A stretch of 64,000 nt of DNA from Trametopsis cervina (Eukaryota; Basidiomycota; Agaricomycetes; Polyporales; Irpicaceae), in contig MU278358.1 in assembly GCA_022385755.1 (NCBI GenBank), forward strand, positions 1 to 64,000, read 5' to 3'. Positions 21,449-32,530 of the stretch are shown here, piece by piece. The notes under the pieces are model-generated. The model was given only the letters and a program-made list of their open reading frames with translations, was not told where the DNA came from and did no database searches. The stretch's first letter is position 1. Every line of letters begins with the position of its first letter. Both the position numbers and the translations under genes were made by a program.

Positions 21449-23249
21449 AACGGACGTGGGACAATCGCACATACGAATGGATGGTTCTTAGGGCTGCGCA
21501 GGAGGCGAAGGCCGTTGGGCTTTCTGGGTTTGGGAGGTGTGTCCTCGTCGTTCTTCGAGCATGTCTATCGGTGGATCTGCATGAAATATGGGAATCACTG
21601 TATTATTAAGATTAAAGCAGCTTTAATAAATCTCAAAGACCAAACTTCCGGTTCCCCCTAAGAATCCATTGATCGAGGGACAGCAGATTTTTATCAACAA
21701 CGCCAAGAATCCGGGTATTCCTGAATATGATTCCCTGCACATTTCATGTGCTTGCCAAGACAGAGAGTGTTTTGCGGACGTCACTTAATACCCTGAACGT
21801 GATTTCCGCCCCGGTAAGTCCTCAGATTCATATGTCTGTCTCAATTGACCAGAGCGGATAGGTTTCTTCGTGAATCCAAGGATACACACAGCAATCGGTT
21901 CCCAGCTGCGAAAACTAGTTGGTATTCAGGATATACACTGCTGCGGCTGCGCAGTGGATTTCGGGCCCCTAATCATAGCCATGGGACGGCGACCCTATGC
22001 ATCGCTCCCCGTTTTCTGTATGATACAGAACGGCCGTTTGGACGAATCTCGGTCGTTCAATGTGGTCTCGAATATCGGTACACATCGCCCAGAGGCAATT
22101 TCGCCCGCTGCTTCGCAACTGATGTTCTATCCAATATCGTCGAAGAACAAACACACACCAAGATCGGGACGGAGAATGCACACACCAGAACGCTTCATAC
22201 ACTAACAAAACCTACGGTATGATACCCGCTGTCGTAGCGGATGAATATTGCTGCCCAGCTACATCAAACGGTCTCCCGGTGCAGTGGCCAAAATCTCTCA
22301 TGGCCACCTGGGCAAGCCTTATGGAGCGCACCCTGACACAACCCTCGCGAAACTTTCTTCCCCCCCCCCCCTTCTTTCTCGCTTGCACTTGGCCTCCCGT
22401 CCGATGAACCATACGCTCTCGCGGCGCATGGGCCTCTCACCGGTGGGAATTTTGCCGATATTTTTCGAGCGGTGGTCACTGGTATGTGACCTTAGCTTGA
22501 GACCCCTTCCAGAAGCCTTCCTGGACATCCTGAAGACATTTTGAACCGCTATTTCCTCTTGGCATACCCCTGTCATCCCACCGGATGAACTGGCTACATG
22601 CTCTCGCGGTGCTTGGGCCTCCCGCCGATAGAAATTCTCCCGACATTTCGAGCGGTCGTTTCTTGGAGATGGTCGATGGTGTGTGATCTTGCCTAGAGAT
22701 CCTTCCTCCTGCATAGGCTTGTTGTCCTAACTGATCGGTTCAGCAAGATTTCGAGCCGATATTGCTTGCTGCACTCCTTCGTCTGATGCCCGTCTCCCGT
22801 CCCAGAAGCCCGTGCCTCGCCTCGTGAGTTTCTCTCTTGGCTATCCCTAGCTTTTGGATGCTTCGCCAAGACATACACACCGTAGGAGGCGAGGAGCTTC
22901 GTCACCTGTGCGGTCCGAAATTGTCACAAGCACTTCTGGGACCGAGCGCAAAGTTAACGGCTTGAAGTTTTGGATCAACTACCAGACGTCGTACCAGTCG
23001 TCTCGGGAGTGCATTTAAACAATTGAAATTGAGGAATATGTTCTTGACGTTATCGAGTTTGAGTCGAACCAGTCCGCGTATGTACACATCGTTCCTTGGT
23101 AAACCCCATGAACGGTGATCCAGTCTCAGCCTCATGACCGAGCAAGAGATGTGATTCTAACGCTCTACAATGTTACAGTTACAGATACATACTACCGATA
23201 CAAACGCAAGCCAGAGGCCTCCCAAACAAACGCCTCACCACCCAAACAC
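21449..23249. other. 1.8 kb of decayed sequence with F-box/LRR-like scraps
   Basis: No intact gene. Two related segments lie at about 22405-22530 and 22575-22700; each contains CTCTCGCGG, GGGCCTC, a GAAATTCTCCC-like word, TTTCGAGCGG and a TGTGTGATCTTGC-like word. The second can be read as LPPIEIL...VVSWRWSMVCDLA, like the start of a basidiomycete F-box-type protein, but stops follow. On the minus strand, 23100-22900 reads as a leucine-rich fragment (LVRLKLDNVKNIFLNF). Both look like remnants. Confidence 0.35.
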
Positions 23250-25526
23250 TCACGAAGCCCTCTTCGTCGGGGACCTAACACCACCCACCCTCGGCGCAAC
23301 CACACCCGTCTTCCCCGCCCCTTTCCCATTCCCACTCGCACCACCACCACCACCACCACCAGCAGCAGTAACCTTCAAGTTCCTCCTCATCAACCCCCCT
23401 CCAATCCCAATCTTAACACCCGCACCCGCCGCCTTCTCCTTCTCCTTCTCCTTAGTCTTCGTCTTCACCTTCGTCTTCTCCTGCACCCCACGCACCTGAA
23501 CGCGCACGACAGCCTGCGCCTGCGCCGCGGCGTTCGTGCTCTCCATCAACACCGGCCTCCCGATGTTCCTCGAGAGCCGCCGGATGAAGCGCGCGCCCAC
23601 CGTCGGCGTGGCGGGCTTCGGCTTTGTTGTTGTGCGCATGACGGGGAGCCGTGATTTCTTTGTTGGGGTTGAGCTGGGCGTGCTGTCTGGCGTGGAGGAG
23701 GATGAGGATGAGGACGTATTGGCTGCTTTGGGTGTGACGGTTACATATTCGCTGTCGGAGCTGTTACGTCCACTTGTATCTGCATCCCGCGCGCGAGTTG
23801 GGGTTTCCTGCACCTTGGAATTGGAAGGAGCCGTAGCGCTACTGCCCAGACTGAAGAACGAGAGAGACTTGCTCAAGAAGCTGCTCAGATGATCCCAAGA
23901 CCCAGAAGCCAGACTGAACTCCGTATTCTCAGATTTCGTAGCAGACTTCGTTTGAGGCGTCGCAGCAGAGACACGCACAGGCGTCGAGGTCGCAGCAGGC
24001 TCAGAGATCGCCGACGAGGCAGATGCAGATGCAGACACGTTTCCCATACCAGAGCTAGAGCCAGAACCAGTGTAGGGGAGCGCAGATGCAGAAACCGGGG
24101 CGAGGCTGGAGAGAGACATAGAGGACGACGCGCCAGAGTGAGACAGCCGAGGGTCGGGATCTGTACCAGCAGCAGAAGGACTTGATACCCGTCGGCGCAC
24201 GCTAGACCTAGAAGAAGACGCAGACAAGCCGTACAGCTCCTTCCTGGACGAAGAAGACCGTGCAAGGCTTCGGATGGAGTGACTCTGACGGAAGGTGATC
24301 GATGCTAGCGGTGGCAGGTTGCCATATGACTTGCTGTTATCAGGAGCACACTCGTTGTATTGCGCTGGAAGTGCAGTTGTGGTGGAGACATCCAGAGACT
24401 CCTTGAGAGCTTGAGACGCCAACGTCGGCGCAGCGGGATCTTCAGCCTGAATAGGATCTTCCACAGGCAAGGAGCTTGTTTCTTGTGCCACGGTTCCGTC
24501 CACAGCATCGACATCCGAACCACCATGCACCTCCACCGTCGTCTCCACCAAAATCGAGCCCTCCGGCACCACACCGTTCCCCTTGCCCATGTCTCCTCTC
24601 ACACCCTCCCCCTCCTCCTCCCCAACATCCTCCAAAACCGACACACTAGGCGTAACAACCTCCCCCACCCCCACCCCGCCCCCCCGCTTCGCAACCCTCT
24701 TCCAAAACCTCGCGCGCATCCTCCACTCCCGACTCTCCCGTCTCGCCTTCAACGTGCACCCCACCTGCGCAATATAATCCTCCGGCGAGCGCGGGCCCGC
24801 GATCGGCTCGCGCAGCGCGCGCCAGGGGTTCGTCCGGTCCTCTGAGGAGGAGGAGGAGTCGAGAGCGGCTTTGACGGCGCTGATTAGAGCGGAGAGCGCG
24901 TCTTCGCCGGAGGCTACACGGGAGAATACGGTGATGAGGATGGGGAGGTTGAGCAGCGCTTGCACGCGTTCGTGCTGCACGATCGTCTCGCTCTGCAGGC
25001 GGTCTAGCGCGGTGCGTGTGTCGGCCAAGTCATGTGCGAGCGTAGCAGCGAGGCTCTGCGCTGCGCGCGATGTGTCCCGTGCGCGTGCGAGGGCGAGCGA
25101 GAGCTGCGCGGTGTCCTCGGTGGTATGCACGTCGGACGGGTTGCGCGCGTGCGACGCGACTTCGAGCTCGAGTTCCTGGATCCGCCGGGTGAGGACCTCC
25201 ACAACGACAGTATGCGACGCCGCAGAAATACAACTATGCTCCGAGCCCCCACTCGCACTCGCACTCGCACTCCCGCTCCCACTACTAGAAACAGAGAACG
25301 CGTGCGGGAGGGAGGTTCCCTGGGCGAGGAGTTCGGCTGCGAATGGGTTGGATGCGTCGAGCGGGATGACGAGGTCGAGGTCGGCGGGGAGCGAGGCTGC
25401 GCGTGGGGGAGGGGGTGCAAGAGGGAGAGGGGGAGGGGTGAGGACGGCTTGGAGGCGGCTGGAGAGGGCGCTGTCGGATTGGGAGCGGCGGAAGAAGGGG
25501 AAGTTGGGGAGTTTGGGGAATTTCAT
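23250..25526 (-). CDS. Intronless 758-residue low-complexity protein of unknown function
   Basis: A single uninterrupted frame from ATG 25526 to a stop at 23250. The N-terminus (MKFPKLPNFPFFRRSQSDS) is basic and aromatic. Residues about 105-200 form a likely coiled coil (TRRIQELELEVASH... and DTRTALDRLQSETIVQHERVQ), followed by a helical part ending SREWRMRARFWKRV. The remainder is disordered: Ser-rich, with a patch GSWDHLSSFLSKSLSFFSLG, and a very basic tail of alternating Lys-Thr and Lys-Glu, then poly-Gly from a CCACCA repeat (23339-23369). I recognise no family. Compositional bias also opens long antisense frames, which I treat as shadows. Confidence 0.65.
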   Translation of the reverse strand: MKFPKLPNFPFFRRSQSDSALSSRLQAVLTPPPLPLAPPPPRAASLPADLDLVIPLDASNPFAAELLAQGTSLPHAFSVSSSGSGSASASASGGSEHSCISAASHTVVVEVLTRRIQELELEVASHARNPSDVHTTEDTAQLSLALARARDTSRAAQSLAATLAHDLADTRTALDRLQSETIVQHERVQALLNLPILITVFSRVASGEDALSALISAVKAALDSSSSSEDRTNPWRALREPIAGPRSPEDYIAQVGCTLKARRESREWRMRARFWKRVAKRGGGVGVGEVVTPSVSVLEDVGEEEGEGVRGDMGKGNGVVPEGSILVETTVEVHGGSDVDAVDGTVAQETSSLPVEDPIQAEDPAAPTLASQALKESLDVSTTTALPAQYNECAPDNSKSYGNLPPLASITFRQSHSIRSLARSSSSRKELYGLSASSSRSSVRRRVSSPSAAGTDPDPRLSHSGASSSMSLSSLAPVSASALPYTGSGSSSGMGNVSASASASSAISEPAATSTPVRVSAATPQTKSATKSENTEFSLASGSWDHLSSFLSKSLSFFSLGSSATAPSNSKVQETPTRARDADTSGRNSSDSEYVTVTPKAANTSSSSSSSTPDSTPSSTPTKKSRLPVMRTTTKPKPATPTVGARFIRRLSRNIGRPVLMESTNAAAQAQAVVRVQVRGVQEKTKVKTKTKEKEKEKAAGAGVKIGIGGGLMRRNLKVTAAGGGGGGGASGNGKGAGKTGVVAPRVGGVRSPTKRAS

Positions 25527-28500
25527 TGTGAGGGTGCGTGGGGGTGATGAGCTTGGGTGGCTGAGACGGTGTCCGACTGGCGGCGGTGTGGGACGGGTGG
25601 GTTGGGTGGAGACCTGGTGAGACTCAGTTTAGGGTAGCAGCGGTTGACTGTAGAAGTATCCGTACCAGTGAGCTAGAACGGAGATGAAGCCAATAGTCCG
25701 AGGCGGCGAACTTGCGCGCGCAAATCCAGGTTGGGGGAAAGGACCGTGAAGGATAGTGATGAAGCGAGCGAGCGACTGGTGAATAGTGAACAGTAGATAG
25801 ATAGTAGTGCACGAGCAGCAGAACGCGAGCCTGTCGCTGTCGATTTGTAGGAAGCTAGTAATGGTAATAGTGATGTGTCCGGGACATGAAGCAAGATACA
25901 GTATAGAGAGAGAAAGAGAGAGAGGGAGAGCGAGTCTCGACGGACGCCGTTGGTTCGGATTTCTGTAGCTGCCTTATTTGGAATGTAGTTACGTAAGTGA
26001 TCGTGGCTTAAGTGGAATCCGCGTGACCGCGTCCTGCGATGCATGAAATCCCTTCACCTGCTGTATCTTCGAATAACGAACAGGGCGAAGTCGCTGTCAG
26101 TGCAGCCTAATACACCGTCAATATGTTGTCGAACCTCGCCGCGACTTGTAAAAGCCAAGGCATTCCCATGAGCTCTGACTCCCCGACTGCGGTTTCTCAC
26201 TTCCATACGGACCCTCTCCGAGTCGGACCAGGACGTCCAAAGCTTTTCCGGAAACTTCATTCACGATATTCGTTCTCCATCTTCATCCAGAAATGTGGAA
26301 CGGCGGGCGGTGATCCTCTTCGAGTCGGACCTCGCCCCTTATGTCGGTACGTACGCGTTTGTCTGTGAGCCTGACAACGCTCATCCGTGTTCTCAAGTTC
26401 TAATGTGAACCCGACAGCGCAATGGCCGGCCGAGTACGCGTAGCTGGGATGCACACGTCTCAGCGACGGCAAATCTGCACCGCAAAACCTTGCCGGACTC
26501 TCCAGACTCGTCTGCATCTTCAACGGCACACCAGTTCGCTCAGCGCTGACGCCACCAGACTCCCACTGCACCGCCGACCAACCCGTGGCGGCGCTATACA
26601 CCCAAGGCATCCTATCTGCCGACAAGAGCGTGCGCGCGCGCCCTGCATTATTGTATAGCAGCAGACCTACGCCGAACCAGACCATCCACAAGCTGAACGA
26701 TCCACGTTCAAGACATCCTATTCTTATCCGGCCAGAACATACACACAACAGCACGGCTGTTTGCATAAAACAGAACGATATCCCCATCGCCGCATCAGGC
26801 ACGTCGAGGTCCAAGACATTCTGCACAACTGGCCCAACACGCCCGTTTACATAAAACCAAAACCACATCCCTCAGGCCCGTCGACCTCTGCCGAACCAAG
26901 TCGTAGTCTCGTGACGCCACGCCGAGTCTGTTCGACGGCGGATAACGCGTACGGTGCCGTGCCGTTCGATGAAATGGAAATGCAGGTAAGCGACAACCCA
27001 ATCCTCGAGCCTCGAGTGTTGATGACAATAATAAAGTTCTGGGCCTGATGTATCTAGAATTATTGCTCAGAGAATGTTGGGATCTGTGCAGATAAGAACT
27101 CCCTGGCAGTGGCTTTCCACGGAGGGCTGCGCACCGCTATCTTGGCGCACGGCTGGGTCGGGGATGATACAGTACGTCCTCTGATACTCAGCTCAGAGGA
27201 CGAGCACCTGTGTACGGGGTGCGCTGAGGTTGATTCGCGTTTCGCTCCGCCACGAACGACATCTACAGTAGCTACTGGGGTGCCTTGAACTGGCAGCTAG
27301 GGGACGCGCAGAACGAAGGACGGTGCGTGTGTACGTGCCTGGCTCTCAGCATATGTGGGCGTTGACGTACCTCGACATCCAGCCCGCCGGGTCGTGCTCG
27401 AGATAACCCAGCGTCACTGCTTCGGACTCGATTTAGAGTTGTGCATGACTGACAGACAGGACACATGTCGCACCGCGGATAGACCGACCATACAGTCCAG
27501 TCCAGCAGGGTGCGTACACAGAAAACAGAAACAGCGGTGTCCGTCGCCGGGCGTGCGAGAGCTGAGCCTCATCCGAGCTCGTTCCGCGCGCCTCGGGAGG
27601 ACAAGGTTTTGCAAAGCTGGTGGTGAGAACACCCACAGTACCGCCCCCGCCGGTTTTGTCCAAAAGTCGAGATCGGCGGTGGGTGCTGCATATGGGTGTT
27701 GGCACCACCATCTGATAGTTGTGCGTTTCCTTCATTTTTGGAATAATGTATGTGCGCAGCAACCTTGCATTTGAAGTCGTCACTCACTCGTGCTGATGTG
27801 TTGTGGTTGTGGTTGTTCGCCGTAGAGAGCCATGTGGACACGGGCGCGCGGGGCGGTGTGCGTGACTCCCTACCTATCTTCTCGGCACAGATGAGGACTC
27901 GGAATCGCTGGAACAGCAGGCCGCGAACCACGAACTGTGGCTTGCTTCTCTTTATCCTGTTTTCTTGGCAGAGACTTGTCGAAGAGACGGGGAGAAGCCG
28001 CTGGAGACGCCGAGTCGTGTGCTCTAGAAGACTTGGTGCGGCGATACTCTGTGCTACGATCATACGGGGAACGCTTCGTTGCGTGGCGGGAACAGTACTC
28101 GTACCCTGGTTGCATGCAGCTCGTCGCAACACATATCGATGGAACTGGCGTGCTCGGTATGCTCGGTATGTGTATATTGCAAGCAGGGAGAGGGCGGCTA
28201 CGGTGCGGCATCGTTTATCACGCGTCATCGGCGCAAATGAAGAGCCCGATGATGAGGAGAGTGTGCGACTTATTTGGGAGTGCGCCAAGTGGTCGGGCGA
28301 TCAGGACAGAGGCGTGGGTGTGACAGCCAGTTGTTGATCGCATGTGCACGAAAGGTTATTAATAACTGGGCACTGCTCTGTGCCAATGATTGCTCGAACT
28401 GTACGTCGGTGGCACTGGCAACACGGCCGTTAGTCCAGCGGTGGCCATGGCGGCGCAGAGTGAGTGTCGCGAACATGTCTGCTCAGACGAGGTCGGTCCT

Positions 28501-29124
28501 CTCCCCGCGCTTCGATAACGCTTCAGCGAAATATTGATGTATCCACTGCCTCGACAGATCTCACGCGAAGTCGCGGTCATCATCTTCAGCACAGCCGACA
28601 TGAACAGCGCCGACGGTAGGGGAGAGCTCCTCCTCGTGCATGATATGTTCCCAACGGAGGTGTTGCAATGCGCAGCCCTGTGCACGGTGTGGTGTGTGGA
28701 GAGAAAAGCCGGCCGGAAAGAGCAGCGCACGCGGTTTCGTGAGAAGAAGACATGTACGGATGCAGCATGTGCCCGTGTGTCCTCGCCCATTCACGAGCGC
28801 GGGCATGTGAATCGCACGAGCGCAGAACTCGACAGTGCACATGCACCCAACTGATCCCGATGCTCACCTAACAGCGTCCCGTCCTCGCCCAATTCCAAAA
28901 CCCTACTCATCCGACCGGTATGTGCTTCAATCTCCACGCTCCCCAGCCTTCCTCTGTGCTATTTCCGGGCGCGGGCTACTGGCTGATAACACCCACCTCC
29001 CGGTATAAAGCACACAATCCCCCCTGTGCTGTCCGACTCCGCTTCCTCCCCAAAGTCGCTCTCCTCAGAGCTTGCACTCATTCTAGCCGGCCGCCGCCCG
29101 TTGCGCACATACATAGGGCCCGCC
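25527..29124. other. 3.6 kb with no gene I can name
   Basis: 25527-26050 is the 5' flank of the intronless protein and contains a GAGA/AG microsatellite at 25903-25932. From 26.1 to 28.8 kb several plus-strand pieces look coding over 40-60 codons (27095-27265 around AILAHGWVGDDT; 27885-28015 around EQQAANHELWLASLYP), but I could not chain them into one frame. A 203-codon minus-strand frame at 26868-26257 has two hydrophobic stretches but no family. There may be a decayed or intron-rich lineage-specific gene here. 28900-29124 is the promoter side of the transporter. Confidence 0.35.
25903..25932. repeat. AG-rich microsatellite
   Basis: Runs of GAGA/AGAG with one AAA and one GGG interruption in the 5' flank of the intronless 758-residue gene. 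GAGA-type tracts are common near fungal promoters. Confidence 0.6.
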
Positions 29125-31964
29125 ATGTCTTCGCGCTCGCCTTCCCTGCGCGACGAAAAGCTCGAGTCTGAGAAGCTTGATGCTCGTCCCCACGGTAAGC
29201 CGCACCGCGCGATCATACCCTCTCTCCGACCACTGGTGCTCACACGAACCCCCAGCCGTCCCCGTAATTGCAGACTTTGACGACCCCAACCTCGCCGCCG
29301 ATGCAGACTACGTCGGTAAGCGCATCACCTCCGCTCTTCTATTCACACGACCCCGCAGATCACTCACGGTACGCATGAACAGAGGACGATTCACCGTACC
29401 CCGAGGTCCGTTCGGCCGTCGCGAACACCGACGATCCCGACATGCCATGCGCGACCCTCCGCGCGTGGTTCGTCGGTATCCTCTGGGCCATCCTCATCCC
29501 CGGCCTCAACCAATTCTTCTTCTTCCGTTTCCCGTCCGTCACCATCACCGGCGTAAGTCCCTCCTTCCCATCCTTCTTTCTTCCCTTCCTCTTCCGTTTC
29601 CCCGCCTCCCGTCCCGTTTCCCATCACGTCCGCTTCCCCCGCCTCCCGCTTCCTATCATATCCGCTCACGCTAACGCTCGCCCTCGTAGATCGTCGCCCA
29701 GCTGATCTCGTTCCCGCTCATGCGCGCCTGGTCGCGTCTCGTGCCCAGCGTAAAGATCTTCGGCGTGTCCCTCAACCCCGGCCGTTTCACGATCAAGGAG
29801 CACGTCATCATCACAATCATGGCCAACGTCGGCTCCCAGTCGGCGTACGCGACTGATATTGTCGCTGTGCAAAAGGTGTTTTATAAACAGAACCCGCCGT
29901 TCGCGTACCAGTGGCTGCTTGTTATGTCCACCCAGCTCGTGAATGGCTTCCATTATTCCGTTTTGAATGCAAAGTGGCTGATGTAGGAGTCCGTAGATTG
30001 GATTCTCGATCGGAGGCATCGCGCGCCGCTTCCTCGTACAACCGCCCTCGATGATCTGGCCCACAAACCTCGTCACCTGCACGCTCTTCAACACCCTGCA
30101 CTCGCAGCAATACGCCGGTATCGGAAACCGCGGCGGAATCTCGCGCGAGCGGTTCTTCCTCTACGCCTTCCTCGGCTCCTTCGCCTGGTACTTCTTCCCG
30201 GGCTACCTCTTCCAGGCGCTCTCCTACTTCTCCTGGGTCTGCTGGATCGCGCCGGACAACGTCGTCGTGAACCAGCTGTTCGGGCAGTCCAGCGGATTGG
30301 GCATGTCGGTGCTCACGTTCGATTGGACACAGATCACGTACATCGGCAGTCCCCTTGCGACGCCGTGGTGGGCGCAGGGAAACATTGCGGGCTCGGTGGT
30401 GTTCTTCTTCTGGATTCTGTGCCCGATTCTGTACTACACCAACACGTTCTACGCGAAGTATTTGCCGATGTCGACGTCGACTTCGTATGATAATACGGGC
30501 GCGGTTTATGATGTCACGAGGATCCTTACGCCGGAGAATACGTTCGACCAGGAGAAGTATGAGTCGTACTCGCCGCTTTTCCTGTCGACGACGTTCGCGC
30601 TCGCGTATGGGCTCAGCTTTGCTTCTGTCACCGGTGAGTCGCTCACGACTGTTACTATGGTCTGTTCGTACTGCTGACGCACCACCATAATGACAGCGAC
30701 GATCACGCACACGTTCGTGTACTACCGCAAGCAAATCTGGGTGCAAGCCCGCCGGTCAATGTCCGAGCAAGGCGACGTGCACGCGCGTCTCATGTCCGCC
30801 TACGCCCAAGTGCCCGACTGGTGGTACGCCGTGATCTTCGTCGTCATGTTCGTCTTCGGCATCGTCTGCATCGAAGTGTACCACACCGAGATGCCAGTCT
30901 GGGCCTTCATCCTCGCGCTCATAATCTCGTTCGTGTACGTCGTGCCCATCGGGATCATCCAGGCGATCACGAACCAACAGGTCGGGCTGAACGTCATCAC
31001 GGAGCTCATCATTGGGTACGCGCTCCCCGGCCGCCCGATCGCGATGATGATGTTCAAGACGTGGGGATACATCACCATGGCGCAGGCTCTGCAATTCACG
31101 TCCGACTTCAAATTGGGGCATTACATGAAAGTGGCGCCGCGGCCGATGTTCTGGTGCCAGGTCGTCGCGACGGCGATCGCGGGGACAGTGCAGTTGGGGG
31201 TACAGGCGTGGATGTTCACGAACATCGACGATATGTGCGGTATACACCAGAAGGACGGGTTCTCGTGTCCGAGCACGACGGTGTTCGGGACCGCGAGCAT
31301 CATCTGGGGCGTCATTGGTCCGCAGAGACAGTTCTCGGCGGGACAGATATACAACAAGCTGTTGTGGTTCTTCCTCATTGGCGCGTTCCTCCCCGCGGTC
31401 ACGTATATGCTGCAGAAGAGGTTCAAGGGCGCGGCGCTCGGTGCGCTGTTGAAGTATGTGAATTGGCCGGTGGTGTTCACGGGCACGGGCCTCATCCCGC
31501 CGGCGACGCCGACGAACTATGTTGCGTGGTGCGTTATCGGGTTTATATTCAACTATGTCATTCGGAGGCGCCATTTCTCGTGGTGGACGAAGTACAACTG
31601 TGAGTCTCCCCCCCTCTCCTCTCCTCCCCTTCCTCCACACACTTAAACTCACCTCGTTCGCAGACGTACTCTCAGCAGGCCTCGACTCAGGCCTCGCGAT
31701 CTCCACCATCCTCATCTTCTTCGCGCTCGAGTTCCCCAAGAACGGGCTCATCGGCGCGAACACCATCCAGACCTGGTGGGGCAACACCGTCTTCACGAAC
31801 ACCGCGGACTGGGCAGGCGCGGCGCTGTGGGCGCCCCCGCCGAATGGCACGTTCGGGTGAGTCTTTGTTTCTTTTCTTTCCTTTCGTTTTCTCTCTCGCG
31901 CGCGCGAGGTGTTTTAGACCGGACGCTGATGTTGGTTAACTTGTGCAGACCGGGGAAGTGGTAG
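29125..31964 (+). CDS. Oligopeptide transporter, OPT family
   Basis: Proton-coupled importer of small peptides (tetra/pentapeptides or glutathione-like), plasma membrane, usually 12-16 helices. Eight exons can be set: 29125-29194, a short one ending in ...ADADYV, one starting EDDSPYPEVRSAV, 29691 to about 29940 (ends STQL), 29996 to 30640s, about 30699-31602, about 31664-31857 and a last six-codon piece ending PGKW (stop 31962-31964). Family blocks seen are DDPDMPCATLRAWF, FFFRFPSVTITG, SLNPGRFTIKEH (usual form NPGPF), ANVGSQSAYATD, WPTNLVTCTLFNTLH, SPLATPWW and GYALPGRPIAMMMFKTWGY. The transmembrane region and both ends are complete. Nothing suggests a dedicated partner in the neighbourhood. 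Confidence 0.95.
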
Positions 31965-32530
31965 AAGCTTCGTTCTTCGTACCGCTTTTGCTGCGTTCGG
32001 TGTCAAGCGCTGGCGTTGTCTTCCGCAAAGGGCTCTGTATGTATCTGTACATTACGTAGCGAGGTGTATCACTGGTACTGTGCTGTAATAACATGCTGTT
32101 CAGTTCGCGTTGGGTTTGCGTGTATGCAGCGGACGTGGCTCCTGAACTATCACAAGTGCTGGCTGAAATTTTGAAGGATATAGGATAAATGGTAGTGTTC
32201 ATTCTCTCGTTTGCATATCTAGTACGGGTGTCACCCCTGTATAGCAGTTGTAAGCGTGTGATGTGATCATTCGAGATCGAAAAGAGCATACAGTAAACAC
32301 ACGCTCAATGGTCAGCACCAACGCGTGACGTCACGCGTCTGTGCGTCTGCATCACGTGCACAGCGCTGATCTTCGTTCGCACGGCCGTTCGTCGCGGTCC
32401 AAGAACGTTGATGTACTCTCGCGGCGCGCAAGTAAGCAAGGTTTTCTGCTGCGACATTGACTGACATTACACGTAAAAAGTGTGCGTTGACATCTGACAT
32501 GACTGACGTGTTTCCCCCCGTCAACAGCAG
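31965..32530. other. Intergenic with the exonuclease promoter
   Basis: Holds the palindromic ACGCGT/TGACGTCA element and a CACGTG (32353-32358). No gene seen. Confidence 0.5.
32322..32339. promoter_or_regulatory. 18-bp perfect palindrome ACGCGTGACGTCACGCGT (two MCB cores around a CRE)
   Basis: The inverted repeat holds two ACGCGT cores (the MluI cell-cycle box bound by MBF) around TGACGTCA (CRE/ATF site). It lies about 190 bp upstream of the WRN-type exonuclease ATG. In yeasts MBF drives DNA replication and repair genes at G1/S, which matches the gene. The function here is inferred. Confidence 0.6.

Noticed and set aside
24360..25620. Long plus-strand frames (161 and 249 codons) opposite the 758-residue gene
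   Set aside because: They are antisense shadows caused by the Ser/Ala/Arg-rich codon use of the minus-strand gene.
29922..31850. Long minus-strand frames (274 and 364 codons) opposite the OPT transporter
   Set aside because: His/Arg/Glu-rich shadow translations of a GC-rich third-position transporter; no features of their own.
31664..31857. 29360-29381 GTACGCATGAACAG as a separate 14-nt intron in the OPT gene
   Set aside because: Too short to splice. A single intron from the GTAAGC after ADADYV to AACAG restores the EDDSPYPEV frame without it.
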